DNA of 64,000 nucleotides. Origin: Tistrella bauzanensis (GTDB lineage Bacteria > Pseudomonadota > Alphaproteobacteria > Tistrellales > Tistrellaceae). The notes under the pieces were generated by a model. That model was given only the letters and a program-made list of their open reading frames with translations. It was not told the origin of the DNA and searched no databases. Both the position numbers and the translations under genes were made by a program. The stretch is taken from assembly GCF_014636235.1 (NCBI RefSeq), contig NZ_BMDZ01000002.1:31766-95765 (forward strand), written 5' to 3'. Positions 8,387-17,364 of this stretch are shown in pieces; position 1 is the first letter of the stretch, and every line of letters begins with the position of its first letter.

Positions 8387-9322
8387 GTGAGCCGGATTCT
8401 GTACGACCGTCTCGGGGTCGCGTCGACTGCGAGCGACACCGACATCCGGGCGGCCTTCCGCCGCCTTGCCAAGCAGTATCATCCCGATCGCAATCCCGGC
8501 GACAAGGCGGCCGAAGACCGGTTCAAGCAGATCAGCGCCGCCTATGGCATTCTGGGCGAGCCCGATCTGCGCAAGCGCTATGACGCCGGCGAAATCGACG
8601 AAGACGGCCGCGAACGGGCGGCGGCGGGTTTCGGTCCGGGTGGCTTCGGCGGCGCAGGCTTTGGTGGCCGCGGTGGGCGCGGCTTTGAACAGGGATTTTC
8701 GGGCGGCCGTGGCGGCGCCGGTTTCGGCGGCTTTTCCGATCTGTTCGACGAGATCCTGGGCGGCCGCGGCCCGCAGGCCGGCGGGTTTTCCGATATCGGC
8801 GGCGGCGTGCCGGCCACCGAGGCCCGCATCCGTGTGGGCTTCATCGAGGCTGCGCGCGGTGCCACCCGCCGGATCGCCCTGCCGCACGCATCGGATATCG
8901 ACCTGAAAATTCCCGCCGGCACCGCCGACGGTGCCAGGTTGCGGCTGCGTGGCAAGGGCCAGGGTGGTGGCGACCTGATCGTCCAGGTCGAGGTGGCGCC
9001 GCATCCGCTGTTCCGCCGCGAGGACCGCGACATCCATCTGGACCTGCCGGTGACCCTGGCCGAAGCCGTGCTGGGTGCCAAGGTCGACGTGCCGACACTG
9101 GACGGTCATGCCCGGGTGACGGTGCCGGCATCCAGCAGCAGCGGCCGAACCCTGCGGCTGAAGGGCAAGGGCATCCATGCCGGGGGCACATCGGGTGACC
9201 TGTATGTGCATCTGAAGATCGTGCTGCCCGAGAAGGCCGATCCGGGACTGGCCGATGCGGTGCGCGGCTGGGCCGAGGCACATCCACAGCCAGACCCGCG
9301 CCGCGATCTGCCGGGGATCTGA
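8387..9322 (+). CDS. DnaJ-class co-chaperone (CbpA-like, no zinc finger)
   Basis: A 311-residue J-domain protein. Residues 3-70 form the J domain with the HPD motif at 32-34 (KQYHPDRNPGDK), which stimulates the ATPase of DnaK. A Gly/Phe-rich linker follows (about 85-145, many GGFGG motifs), then the two beta-barrel substrate-binding C-terminal domains (about 150-305). The Cys-rich zinc finger of true DnaJ is absent, so this is a class B protein like CbpA. The start is GTG 8387, with GAGGAG upstream at 8372-8377. It is alone and converges on the next gene. Confidence 0.9.
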   Translation: MSRILYDRLGVASTASDTDIRAAFRRLAKQYHPDRNPGDKAAEDRFKQISAAYGILGEPDLRKRYDAGEIDEDGRERAAAGFGPGGFGGAGFGGRGGRGFEQGFSGGRGGAGFGGFSDLFDEILGGRGPQAGGFSDIGGGVPATEARIRVGFIEAARGATRRIALPHASDIDLKIPAGTADGARLRLRGKGQGGGDLIVQVEVAPHPLFRREDRDIHLDLPVTLAEAVLGAKVDVPTLDGHARVTVPASSSSGRTLRLKGKGIHAGGTSGDLYVHLKIVLPEKADPGLADAVRGWAEAHPQPDPRRDLPGI

Positions 9323-9373
9323 GCGGTCCCCCTCAACTGCCAGCCATCCTCGCGTCAGCCCTTCATCCCGGCG

Positions 9374-10030
9374 TCAGCCATTCGGCGGACGCCGGGTACC
9401 GGCCAGCGCCAGCACCACCTGCGGCCGCGCGTAGCCGCGATCGACGAAGGCCGACAGCGCCGGCCGCGATGCCAGCGCCACGCCCAGCCAGTCGGCGCGG
9501 TGCATCCAGGCCATCAGCCGCATATCGGCCGCCGACCACCGCCCGGCCAGGGTCGGGCCGTCGGCAAGGGCATCCTCGACACGCAGCAGATGCCGGCGCA
9601 GCACATCGCGTGCGGCATCGATCGCATCGGGCAGATGGCGCGGGGCGAAGCGCCGCAGGGCCAGCAGCGCCAGCATCGGCGGCACAAGATCGCTCTCGAT
9701 CCAGCCGAGCCAGTCGCGGGCAACCGCCTGTTCGGCCTGCCGGCGCGGCATCAGCCGCTCGTCGGCCGCCGCCAGCGCGCTCAGGGCCGCGTGCGCCCCG
9801 ATGATATGGCTGGCGCCGTCGATCACCACGACCGGGGGCCGGAAGCCCATCGGGCAATCGCCCATGAAGGCGGCGGCGGCCGGATCGATCACCCGCGCCG
9901 CCGCCGGCACCGGCACCTGCGGCCGGCGCATGGCGCCGAGCGCCAGCGCCACGGCCCCGCCATCGGGTGTGTCACCGGGATGAAAGCCGATCGGCTGCGG
10001 CCGTGGCTTGATGAAGGTGCGTTTGGCCAT
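9374..10030 (-). CDS. divergent glutathione S-transferase-like protein
   Basis: A 218-residue protein whose last third (SAADMRLMAWMHRADWLGVALASRPALSAF region) resembles the all-helical C-terminal domain of glutathione transferases, including the AAD helix cap. The N-terminal part shows PPVVVIDGASHIIGAHAAL, where a GST has its SNAIL-like glutathione-binding turn, but I see no usual Cys, Ser or Tyr catalytic motif at the very start. Start ATG 10030 is 33 bp after the stop of the SLC13 permease, so both may share a transcript. Function is unknown; it may be a structural rather than a catalytic GST relative. Confidence 0.55.
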   Translation of the reverse strand: MAKRTFIKPRPQPIGFHPGDTPDGGAVALALGAMRRPQVPVPAAARVIDPAAAAFMGDCPMGFRPPVVVIDGASHIIGAHAALSALAAADERLMPRRQAEQAVARDWLGWIESDLVPPMLALLALRRFAPRHLPDAIDAARDVLRRHLLRVEDALADGPTLAGRWSAADMRLMAWMHRADWLGVALASRPALSAFVDRGYARPQVVLALAGTRRPPNG

Positions 10031-10062
10031 GAGGCGACAGGTCTTCCGGACAGCAGGACGGG

Positions 10063-11844
10063 TCAGAGCGGCCAGAACAGCAGCAGCAGCGGCACCGACA
10101 CCACCGCCACCACGATTTCCAGCGGCAATCCCACGCGCCAGTAGTCGCCGAAATGATAGCCGCCGGGGCCCATGACCAGGGCATTGTTCTGATGCCCGAT
10201 GGGGGTGAGGAACGAAGACGAGGCACCGATCGCCACCGCCATCAGGAACGGATCGGGTGATACCTGAAGCCCCTGGGCAACCGCGATCGAAATCGGCGCC
10301 ATGATGACCGCGGTCGCGGCATTGTTCAGGATGTCGGACATGGTCATCGTCACCACCAGCAGCGCGCCCAGCAGCACCCAGACCGGCACATCGCCGGCCA
10401 TGCCAACGATGCCCTCGGCGATCAGCCCGGTGACGCCGGTGCTCTCCAGCGCCGATCCCAGCGGGATCATGGCCCCCAGCAGCACGATCACCGGCCATTC
10501 GATGCCGGTATACAGCTCTCGCGTCGGCAGCGCCCGGCTGACCACCAGCCCCAGCACGACCAATGAGAACGCGATCGCCGTGGGCAGCAGGCCGGATGCG
10601 GCAAGGGCGATCCCGCAGGCGAACAGGCCCAGCGCCAGCAGGCCGCGGCGCTGGTTCTGCTTCAGGATCTCGCGCTCCACCAGCGGCAGGCAGCCCAGAT
10701 CGGCCATCACCGCCTGCAGGCGGCGGGCATCGCCCTGCAACAGCAGCACATCGCCGGTCGCCATCCGCACCCGGCTGAGCCGAGACCGGATCGCGGCACC
10801 TTCGCGGGACAAGGCCAGCAGATTGATGCCATAGGTCTCACGCAGACCCAACTCGCCGGCATGACGGCCGATCAGCGACGAGGCCGCCCCCACCACCGCT
10901 TCCGCCATCACCACATCCTGCGACTGAAGATGTTCCGCGGTCGGGCGCTCGGATGCCGCGAATTCGAGGCCGGCCGCGCGGGCGCGCTTGGTGATCGCCT
11001 CGCTTTCGCCGCGCACCAGCAGCACGTCGCCGGCGGCGATGCGTTGACGGGCCATGGCGCCGAAGATCCGGCGGTCATCCCGGATCAGACCGATGACGGT
11101 CAGATCACTGTCCTTCCACATGCCTTCGGCATCGCCCACGGTCTTGTCGATCAGCGCCGATCCGGCCTGAACGGTCAACTCGGTGACATAGGCGCTCACC
11201 TCCATCAACTCGGCAGCGGCCCCCTTGCCCAGCCGGTCACCGGGGATCAGCCGCCATCCCAGGATGGCGATATAAACCAGCCCCGCCGCCGCAACCGGCA
11301 GCCCGACCCAGGCGAAATCGAGCAACCCGAAGGGCTGTCCCACCGCCTGGTCGCGAAAGCCCGAGACGATCAGATTGGGCGGCGTGCCGATCAGCGTGAC
11401 CATGCCGCCCAGCACCGTCGCGAAGGCAAGCGGCATCAGCACCGCCGCCGGAGACCGTCCGGCGCGGGTGGAACTCTGGATCGCGATCGGCATCAGCAGC
11501 GCCAGCGCGCCGACATTGTTCATGAACGCCGATATCACCGCCCCCACGCCGCACAGCGCCAGGATATGGGTGACGGTGCTGCCCGATGCCCGACGCACCA
11601 GGCCGGTCAGCGGTTCCAATGCGCCGGTCAGCGACAGCGCCCGGCTGATTGCCAGCACGGCCGCCACGGTGATCACCGCATCATGGCCAAAGCCGGAAAA
11701 CGCCTTGTCCGCCGGCACCAGGCCCAGCACCACGCCGGCGACCAGGGCGGTCAGCGCCACCAGGTCATAGCGTGGCCGGCCAAGGACGAACAGGACCAGG
11801 GCGGCGACAAGCAATCCGCTGATCAGGATCTGGTCCAACGTCAT
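10063..11844 (-). CDS. SLC13-family anion permease with two TrkA-C domains
   Basis: A 593-residue inner-membrane protein. Two hydrophobic halves, each with a re-entrant-type motif (SAFMNNVGAL and SDILNNAATA, both with the NN pair; IGTPPNLIVSG and LTPIGHQNN), flank a soluble middle of about 200 residues holding two RCK_C (TrkA-C) domains, with repeated GDVLL turns. This layout is that of the SLC13/DASS-related permeases for sulfate, di- or tricarboxylates. The ligand cannot be assigned. It is the first gene of a probable pair with the GST-like gene downstream and is divergent from the yfcG-like gene. Confidence 0.88.
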   Translation of the reverse strand: MTLDQILISGLLVAALVLFVLGRPRYDLVALTALVAGVVLGLVPADKAFSGFGHDAVITVAAVLAISRALSLTGALEPLTGLVRRASGSTVTHILALCGVGAVISAFMNNVGALALLMPIAIQSSTRAGRSPAAVLMPLAFATVLGGMVTLIGTPPNLIVSGFRDQAVGQPFGLLDFAWVGLPVAAAGLVYIAILGWRLIPGDRLGKGAAAELMEVSAYVTELTVQAGSALIDKTVGDAEGMWKDSDLTVIGLIRDDRRIFGAMARQRIAAGDVLLVRGESEAITKRARAAGLEFAASERPTAEHLQSQDVVMAEAVVGAASSLIGRHAGELGLRETYGINLLALSREGAAIRSRLSRVRMATGDVLLLQGDARRLQAVMADLGCLPLVEREILKQNQRRGLLALGLFACGIALAASGLLPTAIAFSLVVLGLVVSRALPTRELYTGIEWPVIVLLGAMIPLGSALESTGVTGLIAEGIVGMAGDVPVWVLLGALLVVTMTMSDILNNAATAVIMAPISIAVAQGLQVSPDPFLMAVAIGASSSFLTPIGHQNNALVMGPGGYHFGDYWRVGLPLEIVVAVVSVPLLLLFWPL

Positions 11845-12038
11845 TCGGGCGCATCTTTCTGGGCATGAACGGCACCGAGGGTTGCCGATGCGCCGTCATT
11901 GGTCAACGCTGTTGTGCCCGGGGACGACTTGCCGCCGCACCGCCGCATGGCCACATCGGCTGCACGGGGCCAGGATCGGCCAGTCACGTGCGGCATGGAA
12001 CCGCCATCGGGCCCCCATTCCGTCTGAGCGAGGATTGC

Positions 12039-12746
12039 ATGACCAAGCCGATCGAGCTGTTCTATTGGCCGACCCCCAATGGCTGGAAAATCACCATCGC
12101 ACTTGAAGAACTGGGCCTGCCCTACACCATCACTCCGGTCAATATCGGCGGCGGCGACCAGTTCAAGCCCGATTTCCTGAAGATCAGCCCCAATAACAAG
12201 ATGCCCGCGATCATCGATCCCGACGGCCCCGGGGGCACGCCGATCTCGATTTTCGAGTCGGGGGCGATCCTGATCTATTTGGCCGAGAAGACCGGTCATT
12301 TGATGCCGTCCGATCCGGCCGGGCGCTACGAGGTTCTGCAGTGGCTGATGTTCCAGATGGGTGGCATCGGCCCGATGCTGGGCCAGGCGCATCATTTCCG
12401 CCAGTATGCGCCCGAGAAGATCCAGTATGCCATCGATCGCTATACCAACGAAGCGGGCCGGCTTTACAACGTGCTCGACACGCGGCTCGCCGATCATGAA
12501 TGGGTGGCGGGCGACAGCTATTCCATCGCCGATATTGCGATCATGCCGTGGATCGTACCCTATGAGCGTCAAGGGCAGTCGCTCGCCGACCGCCCGCATC
12601 TGAAGCGCTGGTTCGAGGCGATGAACGCCCGCCCGGCCGTGGTCGCCGGGCTGGCCGTCGCCAAAGGCATCGGGGCCGGCCAGAGCCCGACCGACCCCAA
12701 GGCTTTCCAGACCCTGTTCGGCAGTGGTCAGTATCAGAAGCGCTGA
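12039..12746 (+). CDS. glutathione transferase, YfcG/nu-class type
   Basis: A 235-residue GST. The N-terminal thioredoxin-fold domain starts at LFYWPTPNGWKITIALEELGLPY, with Thr-Pro-Asn-Gly as in E. coli YfcG/YghU, and contains the FESGAILIYLAEK (SNAIL-type) turn; the C-terminal helical domain contains YSIADIAIMPW. YfcG-like proteins are disulfide-bond reductases that use glutathione. Start ATG 12039 is supported by GAGGA 6 bases upstream; the frame is open further to 11865 but without similarity. Confidence 0.9.
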   Translation: MTKPIELFYWPTPNGWKITIALEELGLPYTITPVNIGGGDQFKPDFLKISPNNKMPAIIDPDGPGGTPISIFESGAILIYLAEKTGHLMPSDPAGRYEVLQWLMFQMGGIGPMLGQAHHFRQYAPEKIQYAIDRYTNEAGRLYNVLDTRLADHEWVAGDSYSIADIAIMPWIVPYERQGQSLADRPHLKRWFEAMNARPAVVAGLAVAKGIGAGQSPTDPKAFQTLFGSGQYQKR

Positions 12747-12988
12747 GATGGCAACCACGGGCCGGACGGATGATCCATACCGCTCGGCCCGCCGTACTGA
12801 CTGTGTGTCACCGCATCCATGACCGACAGATGCCCAACGGATGACGGAATGTGTCATTTGTCACCGTCATCGATGTGTGGTTGATGCAGGATGACACTGA
12901 CGCCACGATGTCGAAGATCACCCGCCGCCGCTTTCACCGCCCCGGGCACGTGCCGTGGGCCGCAGACCTTGATGGCCAGAGGCCCTGC

Positions 12989-15409
12989 ATGACCGATCGC
13001 ACCATCCCGTCATCCTCGACCTCAGAGGGAACGGGCTCACCGCCGGCATCCAGGCCGGCACAGACGCGCGGCGGCAGCACCTTCCGCCGCCCCGCCGGGC
13101 GTGGCGCGCGCATGGTTGCCGCCGCAGCCATGCTGATACTGCCGGGTTGTGCGGCACTCGACCCCAAACCGGTCGCGGTCGACAAGCGGCTTCAGACCTT
13201 CCCGGTGAACGGTCTGGACCTGGAACGGCCCGTGGTCCTGCGCTGGACCGACGAACAGGTGCCGTTCATCGAAGCGGACACCGATCGCGACCTCGCCTAT
13301 ACGCTGGGGCTGGTGCATGCCCATCTCAGGCTGGGCCAGATCAACCTGATGAAGCGGGTGGCGCAGGGCCGGTTGTCCGAGATGGGCGGGCCGGTCGCAG
13401 GCGATATCGATCGGGCACTGCGCATTCTGGGCTTCGGCCGCGGCGCCACCGAAACCGCGGCGGCACTGCCGCCCGAAAGCCGCCAGTGGGTCAACGCCTT
13501 CGTGAAGGGCCTGAACGATTATCAGGACCGGCTGGCAGCGTCCAGGGGGCCCTGGCCGCCGGAATTCGCGCTGCTGGGCATCCGCGCCGAGCCGTGGACG
13601 GTCGAAGACGTCCTGACCATCGGCCGGCTGGCGGGCACCGATATCAATTGGCTGGCCTGGGCCGGCCTGCTGCGGGAACGCAGCCGCAATGGCCCCGACG
13701 ATGCCGGGTGGAAGACCGCCTGGACACGGGCGATCGAGGCCGGTCACGGCAACGCCGCCAGCTTCGGCCCCAACGAAACCCATGCCCGCCTGGAAAAGCT
13801 GCTGGCGGATCTGGCGGGCCTGTCGCGCACCGGTTCGAATTCGGTCGCGGTATCGCCGGCCCTGTCCGACACCGGCTCGGCCCTGATCGCCAATGATCCG
13901 CATCTGGGCATGAGCCTGCCGAATTTCTGGCTGCTCGCCGGCATGCGCTCCCCCTCCTATCACGCCGTCGGCCTGATGCCGCCAGGACTGCCTTTCGTCG
14001 CGGTCGGTCGCAATCCGGGGCTTGCCTGGGGCGGCACCAATATGCGGGCACTGTCGAGCCAGCTCTATGACGTGTCATCGCTGCCTGAGAGCGCGTTCCG
14101 CACCGAAACCCACACCATCCGCACCCGATTCTGGTTCGACCGGACGGTCACGGTGCGGATCAGCCCCTATGGCCCGGTGATGTCCGACAGCGATCTCATT
14201 CCGTCGCGGCCGGGCGAGGTGCTGGCACTGCGCTGGCTGGGTCATCAGCCATCGGATGAAATCGGCGCGATGCTGGCGGCCATGCGCGCCGGCAACGGCA
14301 CCGAATTCCGCGCAGCCTTTGCCGAACGGTATTCAGTCTCGGCCCAGAACATGCTCTGGGCCGACCGGGCGGGCCATATCGGTCAGGTGCTGGCCGCCCG
14401 CCTGCCGGTGCGACCGGACGGCATCCCCGACGACATGATCTCATCCGCCGGCGACCCGCAGGCCGAATGGACCGCCTATGTCGATGCCGGCAGCCTGCCC
14501 GCCGCGGTCGACCCGGCGGAAGGCTTCATCGCCAGCGCCAACAACCGGCCCACCACAACCACCGGTCTGGTGCCGATCGGCCTGTTCTTTTCCACCGATG
14601 AACGGGTCGAACGGCTTCAGGCCGTGGTTCGGGCATCCACGCCGGTTTCGATCGACGATCTGAAGCGCCTGCAACAGGACGTGACCTCGCCGGCCTCGGC
14701 GAAACTCGCGGCGGCCCTGGTCCGGACGGCGCGCGTTGTCGGCCTTGGCGACCGGCCCGCCGAGGCGCCGGGCCAGCGCAGCCTTGCCCTGATCGATGGC
14801 TGGCAGGGCGTCTATGACGCCGATGCGGCGGCACCCGTTGCCTTCGAACAACTGCTCAAGACGGTGGCGACAGCGGTCTATGGCGGCAGCGACGGCGCCG
14901 ACAGCCGGCTGGGCTTCGCCAGCAACTGGACCCAGTTGACCCGCTATCTGATCGACGATCTGGCGGCACTGCCGCCGGCGGAACAGGCGCGCATCCTGTC
15001 GGACGGACTGGCCGCCGCCGATGAAACCCTGAACAGTTTCCCGAGCTGGGGCACCATGCACCGCCTGCGGCTGGGGCATCTGATGGGCCAGGCGCCGGTG
15101 ATCGGCAGCTTCTTCACCTATGGCGACTGGCCAGTCGGCGGATCGCGCGAGACCCCGATGAAGACCGCGCATGACCTGGTCGACGATCTGCACAGCGCTC
15201 GCTATGGCGCCCAGTCGCGCCATGTCTCGGATCTGGGCGACCCTGACGCCAACTGGTTCGTGCTGCTGGGCGGCCAGGATGGCTGGCTGGGCTCCACCAC
15301 CTTCATGGATCAGGCGAGCCTGTGGCGGAGCGGCGAATATCTGAAGCTGCCGCTGACCGATGCGGCGGTCAAACAGCGCTTCGGCCGGGTGATGACCCTG
15401 ACCCCCTGA
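12989..15409 (+). CDS. penicillin/AHL acylase-family lipoprotein (Ntn hydrolase)
   Basis: An 806-residue precursor. The signal region includes RRPAGRGAR, a short hydrophobic stretch and the lipobox LILPGC, so the enzyme is probably lipid-anchored on the periplasmic side. The penicillin-amidase fold is clear: VPFIEADTDRDLAYTLGLVHA, then the autoprocessing site RTG-Ser283-Asn-Ser-Val-Ala-Val (codon 13835-13837), where the new N-terminal Ser becomes the nucleophile, and later GWQGVYDAD. Family members hydrolyse penicillin G, aculeacin or acyl-homoserine lactones. Start ATG 12989 has AGAGG 6 bases upstream; an earlier GTG at 12851 adds unconserved residues. Confidence 0.85.
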   Translation: MTDRTIPSSSTSEGTGSPPASRPAQTRGGSTFRRPAGRGARMVAAAAMLILPGCAALDPKPVAVDKRLQTFPVNGLDLERPVVLRWTDEQVPFIEADTDRDLAYTLGLVHAHLRLGQINLMKRVAQGRLSEMGGPVAGDIDRALRILGFGRGATETAAALPPESRQWVNAFVKGLNDYQDRLAASRGPWPPEFALLGIRAEPWTVEDVLTIGRLAGTDINWLAWAGLLRERSRNGPDDAGWKTAWTRAIEAGHGNAASFGPNETHARLEKLLADLAGLSRTGSNSVAVSPALSDTGSALIANDPHLGMSLPNFWLLAGMRSPSYHAVGLMPPGLPFVAVGRNPGLAWGGTNMRALSSQLYDVSSLPESAFRTETHTIRTRFWFDRTVTVRISPYGPVMSDSDLIPSRPGEVLALRWLGHQPSDEIGAMLAAMRAGNGTEFRAAFAERYSVSAQNMLWADRAGHIGQVLAARLPVRPDGIPDDMISSAGDPQAEWTAYVDAGSLPAAVDPAEGFIASANNRPTTTTGLVPIGLFFSTDERVERLQAVVRASTPVSIDDLKRLQQDVTSPASAKLAAALVRTARVVGLGDRPAEAPGQRSLALIDGWQGVYDADAAAPVAFEQLLKTVATAVYGGSDGADSRLGFASNWTQLTRYLIDDLAALPPAEQARILSDGLAAADETLNSFPSWGTMHRLRLGHLMGQAPVIGSFFTYGDWPVGGSRETPMKTAHDLVDDLHSARYGAQSRHVSDLGDPDANWFVLLGGQDGWLGSTTFMDQASLWRSGEYLKLPLTDAAVKQRFGRVMTLTP

Positions 15410-15419
15410 CCGGTATCAC

Positions 15420-15452
15420 GGTGCCGCCCGCATCTTCGTGGCGGGCGGCACC
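15420..15452. terminator. bidirectional hairpin between acylase and TRAP genes
   Basis: A perfect 12-bp GC-rich inverted repeat (15420-15431 with 15441-15452) and a 9-nt loop, placed between two convergent genes. No T-run on either side. Confidence 0.65.
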
Positions 15453-15475
15453 TGCATCTGATCGTCAGCGCGGCG

Positions 15476-16813
15476 TCACCACATCACCGGGGCGATCGCG
15501 ATCGCCGGCACCAGGGCGATGATCGCCAGGACCAGAAGCATCAGCCCGGCAAATGGCAGAGCACCGCGAAACACGTCGCCAAGCGTGATGTTCGGATCGT
15601 CCAGCGAGGATCGGATCACGAACACCGACAGCCCCAGCGGCGGTGTCAGCAGACCCACCTCGACCGCAATCACCGTGATCACGCCGAACCAGACCATGTT
15701 CATGCCGAAGCCGTCGACCACCGGCATCGCCAGCGGCACCAGGATCAACAGGATGGAGCTGCTGTCCAGGATGGTGCCCAGCAGCACCGCGATCAGCACA
15801 TAGATCACCAGGAACCCGGCAGGGCCAAGGCCCGCATCGGCGAACAGCGCGCCCATGGCATCGGGCACCCCGGTCAGCGCCAGCATGCGGCTGTAGAGCG
15901 AGGCCGCGATGATCAGCAGCGAGATCGAGGCAGTGACGTGGCCTGTGTCGACCAGCACCTTCCAGAACCCGCGCAGGTCCAGCCGCCGGCGGCCGACCGC
16001 CACCAGCAGCGCGCCGGCGGCACCCACGGCACCCGCCTCGGTGGGCGTGAACAGCCCGCCATAGATGCCGCCCAGCACCAGCAGGATCAGCCCGAACAGC
16101 GGTGCGCCCTCGGCGAAGACATTGCCCCGCCGGCCGTGGCGCTGATCGGCTGCGGCCGCCAGACGCACCGCCTCGGCAGCCGCGCGCGGCTGAACGCTGT
16201 CGGGGCGCAGATGCGCCATCAGCACGATATAAATGCCGAAGACCAGCGCCATCAGCAGTCCGGGGCCGATGCCGGCCAGGAACATGTCGCCCACCGACTG
16301 CTCGGCGACCACCGCATACAGGATCAGCAGCAGGCTGGGCGGGATCAGCATGCCCAGCACCGACGAGCCGGCGACCACACCGACCGCGAAGCGGGGCATA
16401 TAGCCCAGCCGGATCATCTCGGGCACCGCCACCTTGGTGAACACGGCGGCGGAGGCAATGGAAATGCCGGTCACGGCCGCGAAGGCCGCGTTGGCGCCGA
16501 CAGTGGCGACGCCCAGCCCGCCCCGCAACCGCCCGACCACCCGGTCGGCCAGCCGGAAGGCATCGCGCCCCAGATCGGACACGCCCACCAGATAGCCCAT
16601 CAGCACGAACAGCGGCACGACGCCGAAGACATAGCTGTCGATCGAATCCAGCGCCGCCTGTGCGATCGCGCTGGCGGCCACCGACCAGCGGCCACGCACT
16701 TCCCAGATCGCCAGCAGCGAGACCAGACCCAGCGCCACCGACACATGCATGCCCGCCCAGATCAGCAGCAGCAGCGCCACCACCGACAGCAGGCCGATTT
16801 CAAGTCCGGTCAT
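15476..16813 (-). CDS. dctM: TRAP transporter large permease DctM
   Basis: A 445-residue membrane protein with 12 or more hydrophobic segments, the large subunit of a tripartite ATP-independent periplasmic importer. It carries typical DctM stretches: VPLFVLMGYLVG, AAFAAVTGISIASAAVFTKV, GMLIPPSLLLILYAVVAEQS, TPTEAGAVGAAGALL and LTPPLGLSVFVI. Start ATG 16813 overlaps the dctQ stop by four bases (ATGA). The frame stays open to 16987, but that part lies inside dctQ. It works with the DctQ and DctP proteins encoded upstream. Confidence 0.92.
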   Translation of the reverse strand: MTGLEIGLLSVVALLLLIWAGMHVSVALGLVSLLAIWEVRGRWSVAASAIAQAALDSIDSYVFGVVPLFVLMGYLVGVSDLGRDAFRLADRVVGRLRGGLGVATVGANAAFAAVTGISIASAAVFTKVAVPEMIRLGYMPRFAVGVVAGSSVLGMLIPPSLLLILYAVVAEQSVGDMFLAGIGPGLLMALVFGIYIVLMAHLRPDSVQPRAAAEAVRLAAAADQRHGRRGNVFAEGAPLFGLILLVLGGIYGGLFTPTEAGAVGAAGALLVAVGRRRLDLRGFWKVLVDTGHVTASISLLIIAASLYSRMLALTGVPDAMGALFADAGLGPAGFLVIYVLIAVLLGTILDSSSILLILVPLAMPVVDGFGMNMVWFGVITVIAVEVGLLTPPLGLSVFVIRSSLDDPNITLGDVFRGALPFAGLMLLVLAIIALVPAIAIAPVMW

Positions 16814-17364
16814 GACCGTCCCCCGGCGACACGGCGGAGGGCAGCCGCCGCCAGAATGAGATAGATCCCGATCACCATCACCGAGCCCGCGACCATCAGC
16901 ACCCGGATCGGCCAGACCGGCAGGGTGAAGTCGCCGGCGGCGCCGACATAATCGCCTTCCTCGATCGCCCGCAGCAGGCGCGGCCACAGCGCCCAGGCCA
17001 GGATCGAGAAGAAGGCCGCGCCGGCCAGGGAATGAACGGCTTCAAGCCCCGCCGCCACCCGTGGCCGGCGCTGTACCAATTGATCCAGCAGCGCGTCGGA
17101 CCGGGTGAAGCGGCCCGATGCCAGCGCGTGGCCGGCCTGAAGAAACACGATGCCCACGATCGACAGTCCGACGAATTCCGGCACGCCCCGGATCGGTGCC
17201 GACAGCGCCGCACGACCGATGACATCGGCGTTCACCAGCACCATCATCAGCAGAATCCAGGCGGTGCCGACGGCGCTTGCGATTGCCGCGATCCGGCCGA
17301 GCAGGCCGGTTTGCGGCAAGGCCGCAGGGGTGGGGTTCCCCCGCGGCTCCGCCGCCCCGCTCAC
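16810..17364 (-). CDS. dctQ: TRAP transporter small permease DctQ
   Basis: A 184-residue protein with four predicted membrane segments (near residues 25-45, 60-80, 105-125 and 145-170), the normal build of the DctQ subunit. The motif AWILLMMVLVNADVIGRA is typical of the first helix. Start GTG 17364 overlaps the dctP stop (GTGA), so translation is probably coupled. The gene lies between dctP and dctM in the usual P-Q-M order. Confidence 0.9.
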   Translation of the reverse strand: MSGAAEPRGNPTPAALPQTGLLGRIAAIASAVGTAWILLMMVLVNADVIGRAALSAPIRGVPEFVGLSIVGIVFLQAGHALASGRFTRSDALLDQLVQRRPRVAAGLEAVHSLAGAAFFSILAWALWPRLLRAIEEGDYVGAAGDFTLPVWPIRVLMVAGSVMVIGIYLILAAAALRRVAGGRS

